Assembly: GCA_036897625.1 (NCBI GenBank)
Contig: JAYMTA010000498.1
Span: 1-27,761, forward strand
DNA length: 27,761 bases
Origin: Pelargonium cotyledonis
Taxonomy: Eukaryota; Streptophyta; Magnoliopsida; Geraniales; Geraniaceae
Direction of reading: 5' to 3'
Position numbers and translations under genes: made by a program. Position 1 is the first letter of the stretch, and each line of letters begins with the position of its first letter. The notes beneath the pieces are model-generated. The model worked only from the letters and a program-made list of their open reading frames with translations. It did not search any database and was not told the DNA's origin. Positions 12,295 through 22,900 of the stretch are shown in pieces.

Positions 12295-12825
12295 CATATA
12301 ATGGTTATATTGTTTTGTCTCTCCTGAATTGATAATATTTTTAGTTTTAGCTCTTAGTTAGTGTTTAAGATAGTTTGAGCCATTGGACTCTTTACGTTAT
12401 TGGTTGTAGTTGGTTTTGATGTGTCACGTCAAATTATTATTGACACCTTATCATTATGCCATCAAAGATTTTATTTCATGTCAATCTTCAGTTGTGATAG
12501 ATTAAATAAAATATTTCAATTTTTATATAACCACATCCGAAGCGACATTGTTTTGGCATTCTTAACTAAAAAAAAAGAAATGAAATGAAACACTATCTTT
12601 CAATCTATCATAGTTGGAGTCTGACATGTACTACTGTTGTGATTTAAAATCTTACGTGATATGATGACATGTCTCATCAAAACTGAATTTAACCAGTAAC
12701 GTGAGTTTAATTATATATATATATATATAAGGAATCTAGTGGCTTAAAATAGACTAAACCCGATTTTAAACTAAAATAAATGTCTGTTCAGGAAAGACAA
12801 AACCAAATAACTTTATGTATAATAT
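12295..12825. mobile_element. Foldback MITE with long imperfect inverted repeats
   Basis: The left arm (about 12295-12435) and the right arm (about 12655-12825, read on the minus strand) align over most of their length: GTTAT..GTTTTGTCT.TCCTGAA..GA, TTTTAGTTT, AGCCA, ACGTTA.TGGTT and GTTTTGATG occur in the same order in both. The right arm carries an extra (TA)n microsatellite at about 12712-12729. The roughly 220-bp centre is AT-rich and non-coding. Long arms suggest a Mutator-like or other foldback MITE. Exact ends and target duplication could not be fixed. Confidence 0.65.
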
Positions 12826-12987
12826 TTTTTTTGGGGTAGTAAATAACCTTATATTTGTGTCTAATAAATTCTCAAGTGGGGCAAGTCCATTGAGAAAAGG
12901 AATTGTATCTTATATTTCTACAAAAATACTATTTGTTCCAAGTGATGTACAAATTTTTTTTTTTTTGTACAAAAAGACATGCATTTA

Positions 12988-13398
12988 TGTTAAATTTCAT
13001 AAATGAACTAAATACAATGGTTTGAACTTTTCATTCTAAAAGGTCAATCTTATTAATGAAGTTTCACTTGCATCATTATATTTAGCCTTTCGTCTTTATA
13101 TTTATCCAATGTGGGACATTTACCCAGGTCAACCTTGTTAATGGAGTTTCACTTGCACCATTATATTTAGCCTTTCGTCTTTATATTTATCCGATGTGGG
13201 ACATTTACCCACTTCAACACTCCCCATGGATCAAAACTAGCTCTAATACCATGTTAAATTTCACAAACGGGCTAAATACAATGACTTGGACTTTTCATAT
13301 TAAAAAGTAAACATTGTTAGTGGGGTTTCACTTACACCATTATATTTAGTCTTTTGTCTTTATATTTATCTGATGTGAAACATTTAACCACTTCAACC
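12988..13398 (-). mobile_element. Very small LTR element (SMART/TRIM-like)
   Basis: Two direct repeats, 12988-13219 and 13252-13398, both beginning TGTTAAATTTCA, enclose only 32 bp (13220-13251). On the minus strand those 32 bp hold a primer-binding site, TGGTATTAGAGC (13251-13240, close to the initiator-Met tRNA site TGGTATCAGAGC), and a purine run, CCATGGGGAG, at the other LTR. A 5-bp target duplication ATTTA flanks it (12983-12987 and 13399-13403). It codes for nothing and would need proteins from another element. The LTRs are clearly diverged, so the insertion is old, but its overall structure is whole. Confidence 0.75.
13041..13210. repeat. 85-bp tandem duplication inside one LTR
   Basis: Two adjacent 85-bp units (13041-13125, 13126-13210), each starting AGGTCAA.CTT.TTAATG and ending in GTGGGACATTTACCC, make one LTR longer than the other, which has a single related unit at about 13301-13390. 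Confidence 0.8.
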
Positions 13399-13403
13399 AT
13401 TTA

Positions 13404-13780
13404 TTTTATATTTTTGTGATTTAAAAATAAATTTAAATAATAAAAACTCGACATATATGATATCAACCCTCTTCCATAAATTTTTGGTACAAAACGTCCA
13501 GTTTATAAAACATGACGTACACATGACGTGCCTACTCGTCTATGAATCAAATAATATGTCATATCTCATCGTTCATAAATTAAAATTAAATGATACGTCA
13601 TCTCTCGTCATTGGACTTGACAGAACATTTTGTACGACAATTATTGTACAAAATTTGGTACATACAAAGTTACTCGTAGTTCTACGAGATATGAGAAGTA
13701 TTTAAACCACTTTCTCCCACCAGTTTCATTTGAAAAGGAGGTGAGCCAAACATGAGAATTGAGGATCGCGAGAAACTAGT
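13404..13780. other. AT-rich upstream region of CCC1
   Basis: No gene. A GTACAAAA.GT word occurs near 13487 and in inverted orientation near 13626-13638, with several TGACGT / ACGTCA words between, suggesting a small decayed inverted-repeat element. It lies immediately upstream of the presumed CCC1 core promoter. Confidence 0.35.
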
Positions 13781-13794
13781 TGGAGTGGCACCCC

Positions 13795-13802
13795 CTATAT
13801 TT
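13795..13802 (+). promoter_or_regulatory. Probable TATA box of CCC1
   Basis: CTATATTT lies about 30 bp before the start of a strongly pyrimidine-rich stretch (13826-13912, many TCTTC/TCTCC words), which looks like the transcribed leader. The main ATG follows at 13972, implying a leader of about 145 nt. Confidence 0.45.
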
Positions 13803-13915
13803 GATTTGGTACGGACTAGATTCAACTCCCATTTTCCTCTCTTCATCGTCCAATTCCCAACTCGTCTCCTTCTTTTCTTCTCCTTTCTCTTCCGATTCAA
13901 TCTCTCTCCATTCCC

Positions 13916-13975
13916 ATGCTATTATTCAACTTCCGAATTGTTCCGATCGGCAGCCACTCCAGAAAGCGGCAATGA
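13916..13975 (+). promoter_or_regulatory. 19-codon uORF overlapping CCC1 start (ATGA)
   Basis: The pyrimidine-rich leader contains one ATG before the main start. It opens a 19-codon frame ([19 protein letters not shown]) whose TGA at 13973-13975 overlaps the CCC1 ATG at 13972-13974 in an ATGA. The uORF ATG has C at -3, a weak context, while the main ATG has G at -3. The frame is direct observation. A role in translation control by leaky scanning or termination-reinitiation is inference. Confidence 0.6.
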
Positions 13976-16900
13976 TCACTGGAGACATTGCAGATCCACC
14001 GGACGATTTCCACGATCAGAACGGTTCCGTCTACCGACCGGTATTTGCTCACGATCAAGACCGCGCCATCCTGGAAATGTCTTCCATGGATCAAGATGTC
14101 TCCTCTCCCTCTAGCAAGTAACCTCCTCTCTTTTTCTACGTCTTTTTCCATTTGCATGGATAGGTGTTTTTGCTTCCATTGTTAAATTCAATTGTAGTTT
14201 ATTTTGAGCGCATTGCATTAGGTAATTAGGTTTGCTTCAGTGGAGGATAGCATTACTTGTAGCCGACGCATATTTTGTTTTTTATTATTACAATTTGCAC
14301 GAATAGTGAGTACATATTTACTCTGGCAGAATAATAGGTTTTGATTCTGCTTTTTATATTATCGGGCAAATGTTGTGGTTTGATTCTTCTTACAAAAGTT
14401 CTAATATCAAATTGGAGAATTTTGAGGTTTCTTAAACATACTTTCTTGGATTCCTTAGAATTTTAAACGAAATTCTTCTCTCTTTAGCTAGATGCTATAT
14501 TGTCATTTGATGTCCTACAGAGTAGAGCCTTATTTGTACGCACAGAATACATGGAGGTATGATGATTGAATTTTTGGAAATTTGGAATTTGAGAGTTACA
14601 TTGATACTGAGTGGAATACAACTTATAAGAAGTTCATCAAAATGTCATTAACTGCTTTTGACCTTGGATGGTAGAAATTGAAGAACATACATGACACTAA
14701 GTTGTTTGTTTATTTTTCTATAAGTAACTTTACTATGTTTCTATTATGTGCTAGATCTCTTAATGTTTGTGTTTCTTTCTTTCTTTTAATAATTATGCAA
14801 GAAAGCCTCTCAAATTTTTGTATGATACATGATATACTCTAAGACACAAAAAATACTGAAAATGGTAATTGATAGAATACTCTAACATCGATGATGATTG
14901 CTGTTAAACATGTATAAAATCAAAATTCACTTTGTTGTGGGGTTGCAAGGTAATCCCTCTATGTCAATCTCATTAGTTTTTATTTTTATTTTTAGTATAT
15001 ATTTATATAGTGGCAGTAATTAAAAACTTAGAATGAAGAAAACAAAAGTTCCTTTTCAATTAAGTGCAAGTGTTTCCTTAAAAAGATGAATTTATCTTGA
15101 CATTACGTAGAGAAGGCAAATTTGATTTACATTATGATCAGAATGTCATTCATATTTGTATTATACAGTGGTAAAATAGTAGCCAGCTCGCAGACCAACA
15201 TGGGTGCTGCCAAAGAAGGATTAGCGCCAGTCAATACCTCTCAGAGAGAATCCAAATTAGAACTGTTTGGTTTTGAATCTCTTGTCAGCATTCTTGGTCT
15301 TAAGAGGTATGTAACTTCTTTTTTTTTTTTTCTTTTTTCATTATGGTTTGTTCTTTCTATGTGCATACTGATAAATATTTGATTAGGCAGATAAGGGATT
15401 GGTTGTGGAGAATTTATTTCCAATAACCATTTTAGTTAATCTTGAACAATCTACTTCTTATAAAACCTGTTTATTTTTGTTCAGTTTGGATACTCATTCT
15501 TTGTCAACTTTGCTTTTCTAGTATGGCAGGGGAGCCAGTTCGAACGCCTTCTAGTCCTGCAGATGGTGATAATGTTTCTATAACTCTTGATCCCCAACAG
15601 GTTGGCTAATTTCTTGTGCAGGATTCCTCTTTTTTCTCTTAGCTTTAAACACTATAGCATGCAACTGTTTATGAAGTTTTCCTGCCTTCTCATGTGGTAC
15701 ACAATGGTTTGACAAATATTAGAAATGGAAAAAAACCAAGAAGGGGGTCCTGTTAGAGTAATTGACCCTTTTGTGATTTTGTGAATGGTTAATTGGGTTG
15801 AATGCTCTTTTAAATATTTTATGATAAACTATTGAACTCTACCCAACCTTCTCTAATGTATATTGTTAGAGAAGAAAGATTAAACTTCAACTATCAGTTT
15901 AATCATTTAGCAGATTTCCTAGCATGTTTTCTTTTATTCAGTTGTCAAAGAATGTCAATAACTGTCAGCACAATATTTTGCAAAAATGGGGCGCTAAATA
16001 GATCCCTATAACTGTCTGTAGTCATGTGCTAATTCCTTTTGGTTAGTGTATGCTTTGGAGTTTACCGATTGATAGACTTTGAAAACTGACACTGATTTGA
16101 ATTGTCCTTTTATTTCCTTTCTTGACCTTAATTATCTCACTGGAGTTCATCTCTCTCTCTCTCTCTCTCAGGCTGCTGAAGGGAAATTGGGCACATTGAT
16201 GGGCGTATTTATTCCATGTACACAAAGCATTATGGGAATTATCTATTACATCCGGTTTTCTTGGTAACACTTGTATTGGATTCAACATGGTTTACATTTT
16301 GTAACTTTAGTTTTATGTTCTTAGCATGGACAGTTGTCATAAGAGTCAACTATCCTGTTTTGTCAGGTTATCCACATTGTCACACATTGATTTTCTGAAC
16401 TTGTGAAAATCGCAGGATTGTTGGTATGGCTGGTATAGAAGAGTCACTAATGCTGGTATCCATGTGTGGCTTGTGTACTTTCCTGACTGGATTATCACTG
16501 AGTGCTATTGCCACTAATGGTGCAATGAAGGTGTACAGTTAATTGTACTTAGCTTTTTTCATATTCCTGTTGGGTTCATCACTTATAGGAAACTTGGTGT
16601 GAATATTGTATTCCAGTTAGATATTTCTGTCACTAGTTGTGAGGATTTATCTTGCCATCCGTGATCCATCCCTTTATCCAGCCTGTCAAACGGGGACCAA
16701 ACTTTTTGTATGGTCAACTAACTTGTGTATGCTTATCGACTCTTGCACCAAATTGTATGCTACTCGTAAGAGAGGTTGATGCATTTGGAATGCTAAACTA
16801 GTATTTTAAAAAGTTAATTTTTTTTTTGCCCAGTTCAATGATGGGAATAATGCTAATTGACTTTCTTGGAACTTTTGGTGTCTTGTAGGGGGGAGGACCA

Positions 16901-19900
16901 TACTACCTCATTGGTCGGGCCCTTGGTCCCGAGGTTGGAGTGAGCATTGGACTTTGTTTCTTCCTGGGAAATGCAGTTGCTGGAGCACTGTGAGTGTGAT
17001 GAAACTATAATATGCATGTGTTGAATTTTTATAGAAATATATGGTATGGGGGAGAGAGATAAATGGAGAGAGTGGACACACAATTTACTTGGTTCGGTCA
17101 TAAGGCCTACACTCACACCCAAATGACCAATGGGTTGAATATGTTATCACTAACTTGACGTGTTAAGTACATATGACCCATATTTATAATGAGTGCAAGA
17201 GAAACACATAAAAGGAGTCAAATTACAAAAATGAATCTAAATCTCATAGTTTGCTCTATCAAATCCCACTATTTACTACACAATCAAATCCTTTGATTTA
17301 TTAGATAGTCAAATCTCATAATTTGCAACATAATTAAATCCCATGATACATGGGATTAGCATATTCTAACACTTCCCCTCACGTGCAATCGCGGTTTTCT
17401 ATTTTTCTTCTTGTGATTGTCACATGGAATAAACAACACTTGCAGAGCTAGTCTTTTTTGTCGTCTGCTCTCTTAGAGAGTTAGAGGTACTTTTTATAGG
17501 AACACTACACAACAATGAAGGTTGTAACAAAGATAATGGTTGAAAAACTCCGACAATTTAGGCCAGTAAGTTTTAAACGGTAATGGAGGCTGCTGATAAA
17601 TCCCCAAGTTTCACCCTACAACTCTGATACCATGTTGAATATTTATAAGATACTCCCTTTGTCCCAAAATAAATGCCCTTTCTATCTTGACTTTTGAGAA
17701 AAATTAAGGAAAAGTTAGTGTTCTATGTTTCATTTTCTATCATTATGCACATGTTTTGTAACAAACTTAAGGGATTCTAACTAAATTAATATAGGGGTCA
17801 ATCATACATAACTAACTTCCTTAAAAGGAAACAAGACACTTACTTTTGGAGGGAGGGAATATATGCTATGGGGGAGAGAGATAAATGAAATAAGGAGAAT
17901 GGACACAAGAAATACGTGATTCGGCCATAAGGCCTACATCCACACCCAAATGCCCAAAGGGGAAAATATGTTCTCACTAACTTGATGTGTTAAGTACAAA
18001 TGACCCATATTTATTATGGGTCTATATAAAAGGAAACAAATAACAAGAATCAATCTAAATCTCATACTTTGCTTTATCAAATTCCACTATTTTGTACACA
18101 TTCAAATTTTGTGTTTTGCAACATAATTAAATCCCATGATACATGGGAAATCAGCATAGTCCAACAACATGATTAATGATGATGACAGAGTAGAGGCTCA
18201 GCATGAATCAACCTCTCTCATGATATCTTAATTGTGGTTTCATATGTAGTATACTTTGCTAACATCTGCAATTTTATTTTCTTGTGATTTTAGTTATGTG
18301 TTGGGCGCTGTTGAAACCTTTTTGAAAGCTGTGCCAAGTGCAGGGATATTTAGTGGTAATGATAGAAAATTAACTGCAGTTAACAATTAACTCTTCTTAT
18401 TTCCTACTTCTGAGCATTTTATTTGAAATTCTTCACGGATAGATTATCGACTAGAGATAACTAGATGGTCTTGGCTAAGCTAGCTGTGTGTCAGTCAGGG
18501 GTACAGTAATGAATTCCCTCTCGCAGGTTGAATGTTAAGCTGGTGAATCCTGATGGTTGTTGGATTAGAACTATATATGTTTTGACCAGTATGATAGATG
18601 TAGCTCCAAAAGTTGTGTCATTGTGTAACTATTACTAGAATTCCTGTTCCTAGATCTCTGCAGAGGTATAACTTTCAATTCTATTTTCAGTGATACAAGT
18701 AGTTAGTTGGATGTTTCTCCTATCTGTAGCAGTTCAACTGGTCGGTCATATTCCTTAGAACTGTGGCCTTCTTTACTACTTATGTGGAAGATATTTCATA
18801 CTCAGTTTACCTTCGAATACTTTTCATTTGTTCCGAACACCCCCTCTGTACTAATATTTGTCCTTGTTAAAGCAGAGACTATTACAAAAATTAGTGGTAC
18901 AAGTGTTTCACGGATACAAAGTACAAGTGCGCATGACCTGCAAATTTATGGGGTTGTTGTCACAGTCATCCTATGCTTTATTGTGTTTGGAGGGGTAAAG
19001 ATGATCAATCGGGTTGCACCTGCTTTTCTGATACCTGTTGCGCTCTCGGTGATGTGCATTTTTGCTGGAATTTTTTTGGCCAGAAAAAACTACCCTGCTG
19101 GTGAGTTTAATTATCAACATTTTCTCTACAGTATAGACATGGCTACTGTGTGCTTTTGTACTAGAGCCGTCGTGCTTTTTTACATGTCTCCCTCTCCTCA
19201 CTTTTCTTCGAACCACCTTTATGTGATGTGAAATCTAGCAGCTGTGATCAAGTTATCTGTAACTCATGTTTTGAGTTTAACATTTTTCATGAACTCATTT
19301 TGAAATTTTGTTTCCTCTCTTATCAGTTCAGCTGTTGTTATTTGTCTGTCATACGATATCATAATATATAAGCAATATTATGGTGTTCAGGTAATTTAAA
19401 ATTCATCAGAGAGATTACTAGATCCACTCATGATACTTGATGCAACTTGGAATTTAATAATTTACTTTTAGATGAGAGATTGATGGGACTAGGAAAAACA
19501 ATTGGCAATACTTAACCAATTTGTCAATGTTTTGTAGGATTTGATATAGTTGTCCACAGGTTTTACACATTTATTAAGTAACTTTGTTCAGAATTCCATG
19601 TTTTTCTACTACCAAAATGTGGGATAACATATTCATCTGGATCCATGCCTAAGCATAACCGATAGTCATTTCTCTGAGAATATCAATTGGCTGCTAATAG
19701 CCTTGGCTAGTTCTGTGGAGTGGATAAGAAAAGTGGGTCCTAGTTGCTTTTATGGTCTAGGCCTTCCAACGGTCATTATTTTGGAGCATTAGCGGTCAGT
19801 TTCTGATATAATATATTGTGTCCATTAGCAAGTATGTATTGCTTCCCGAGGACTAGTCTTCCCATAAACTGATAATATCAGGTTAGGTTAACTCAGGTTC

Positions 19901-22900
19901 TTAGTTGGACCTAAAGATAAACAGTGTCTGTTATTTCATGCCATGGGCCATTTTGTTCTATAAATATGTTTTTTCTAATTTGATATGTTCTTGTTTCCTT
20001 GCATGCACAACTCTGCATATGTATGGTGGGTTACTTAACTACATTATCTGCTTTTGTTATTTTTGATACAGATGGAATCACAGGCTTGAGCCTGGAAACT
20101 TTTAAAGATAATTTGGGTCCGGATTATCAAAAAACTAATCATGCTGGAATTCCTGATCCTAATGGATCTGTGGAGTGGAATTTCAAGTAAGCTACACAAT
20201 AGTCATTTCATACTGTTATCATTTTTTGTTGGTATATTAATTTGTATTGTAAAATGCATCTGGTGTTTGAATTTGTTTTCCTGTTTAGCTGTATCATTTT
20301 TGGACTACCTCTTCAATATTTTGTTAACACAATAGGTTGAATTATTGGCATATTGCCATATTCAAGTTGATATCCACAACTATTCAAAGTTATTATATAT
20401 GAATGATTCAACATGGTATCTACAACTATTCATTCAAAGTTTTTTTTTTGTTTTTGTTTTGAAGGACATTGAAAGTTAATAAATATGAGGGTTCAAATTT
20501 TTTAGCCCTATTAATTCAGCCAACGGTAAACCTAACCAAATATACTATAAACCTGCATAGGAATATGTAGATGAAAAAAGCACTGGCCTGTCTTGTCTTT
20601 TGATGGTCCCATTCAGTGCATCAATTTTAACTTTTTCTTGGATGATTTGATATATTTTGTAAATATGATTTACTTAATGTGAAAGAACATCAGTCTAACC
20701 GATGATGGCCGCTGCCAAGGCTACTTGGATAACTTCACTAATAAATTATTTGTGCTGTTATAATCTCCCTTCCTATCCACTCTGCAGCCACCACAGTATC
20801 CTCAAGGGTTCCATCATTGTAGACTGTTGTGACTAACCGATGAGGATGCTACTTTTTGTACAGACGGAAAGAGAGAATTACACGGTCAGTTGTGCCATCC
20901 AGCATCACTGATGAGGACAGTGGCCATGGTGGGGGGGTGGTGGGGGTGGAGTTACAGCGCTAATAATCTTCATTTTTCTATGCTCTGCTAAAATAGACAC
21001 TTCGTTGAGCTATGTACATATGGGGGTGTGGTTATAAAATAGGGCATGTGGGTCTGTGTGGCAAGCAGGCTTTATATGCTAGTTATTGGATCCTAGATTA
21101 ATTCTGGATTATTTAAAATTGTATGAATTTTGGATTAATTTACTCGTTTCCCAGTCCCTCCACCACTATAAAATCATTTTTAACATTTACCCATAGAATT
21201 ATGGTAAACAGATCCAATAGAGGTTTTTAATCTTCCGGTTGGAATACAGTAACCCAGTTTGGGTAAATAATAAACCTTTGTTTTTTAATCATCAAAGGGA
21301 ATAAACATTTTTTTGTTATGTCCAATTACTCCATCCAGATTAATTTTTGTTCCCCCTCTAGCCCAATAATTGGTGTTCATCGTCCTGTTTAATCGCTGCA
21401 AGTGTTGAGTATCTTTTCATGTTTTTTTTGTCCTTTTTTTTGTTTATAATAATTTCCCTGCAAATTGGTATACATAGATGCTAACTTTTTTTCTTTCTAA
21501 TTGTATTCATTTTCACTCTTTTTTTCAGTGCAATGGTTGGCCTATTTTTTCCTGCTGTAACGGGTTTAATGGCAGGTTCAAACCGTTCAGCCCTACTGAA
21601 GGATACTCAGCGCTCAATTCCTCTTGGAACATTAGCAGCTACTCTTGCAACTACTAGTCTCTATTTAGTTACTGTGTTCATATTTGGGTCCCTCGCAACC
21701 AGAGAGAGACTCTTGACAGACAGGTACTTATAGTTGTTATTTGATGTTGCTTTTATTGCAAGCTTGTTTCTTCTTTTCCCTTGCTTTTCAACGTAAACTA
21801 TATGACAGTTAAGAGTCTACATATCTTTTCTCCCCCACATATTGTATTCATTTTTGGGAATTTTTTTTTTTAAATTCATGCATAAATATCTTCCTAAAAA
21901 GGATACAGGACACTCATTTTGGGACGGAGCGAGTATTTCTCATTGTGAAGTTGTTTGTCTCTTCCTCGACGCCTACCCAGTCATAGCCTGTTATATGCAA
22001 AATCTGTGAAATCAATCTCATTTTTAATCTTAATTATCCAAGGATAATGGAGCAATTGATGAGATACCGGATTGATTTCAGAGACTATGTTGAGGAGATA
22101 ATCAACTTTTGGAATTGCCTGAAACAACAGAATTCGATTTCTCAACCCCAATGATAGCACTAAGCACATATCTAATCCTAAAAATGACATTAAAATTTTC
22201 ATTTCACAAAAATGGCTGATTGTGAAAGTTGATTTAACGTACTGCCATGTTAAAATTAAAAAAACATCAGGTACTTAAACTCTGTTGCATGTATTTCAGT
22301 AATCCAATTCTGAACTAAATTCTGCTATCCAGGGCTCTTACAGCTACAGTTGCATGGCCTTATCCTTCAATGATTTACATTGGAATTATCCTTTCTACCT
22401 TAGGTGCCGCTCTTCAAAGCATGACAGGTGCCCCACGCTTGCTCGCTGCAATAGCCAATGACAATATTTTACCTGTACTTAACTACTTCAAGGTAGCAGA
22501 TGGGCGGGAACCTTACATTGCTACCCTCTTTACTGCGTTCATATGTACGAGTTGTGTCGTGATTGGGAATCTGGATCTTATCACACCAGCTATAACTATG
22601 TTTTTCCTGCTGTGTTATACGGGTGTGAACTTATCGTGCTTCCTTCTGGACCTTCTAGATGCTCCCAGCTGGCGTCCTCGGTGGAAATTTCACCACTGGA
22701 GCCTCTCTATTCTGGGTGCAATACTTTGTATAGGTTTGTCCTTTTCCTTATGTCACTGTTAGTGGATTAGTGATTAATGTCTTAGGTCTAATCAACATCT
22801 GATCTATTTGTTAACGAAGTGTGCATATGCCTGCATGCATTTGTGTGTTACTCCGAAGATCCTATTCATTTGCTGCTTTCTCATGTGCAGTGATCATGTT

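Noticed and set aside
13484-13640. Small inverted-repeat element with GTACAAAA ends
   Set aside because: The matching words are only about 10 bp and the flanks show no target duplication, so it was not called as an element.
13752-14114. 120-codon ATG frame across the CCC1 start region
   Set aside because: It starts upstream of the presumed TATA box, is out of frame with CCC1, and its product is low-complexity. The CCC1 frame continues correctly across the splice sites instead.
21981-22202. 73-codon minus-strand frame in CCC1 intron 10
   Set aside because: No recognisable domain; the region has a GAAATCAATC inverted pair and looks like repeat DNA, but no ends were identified.
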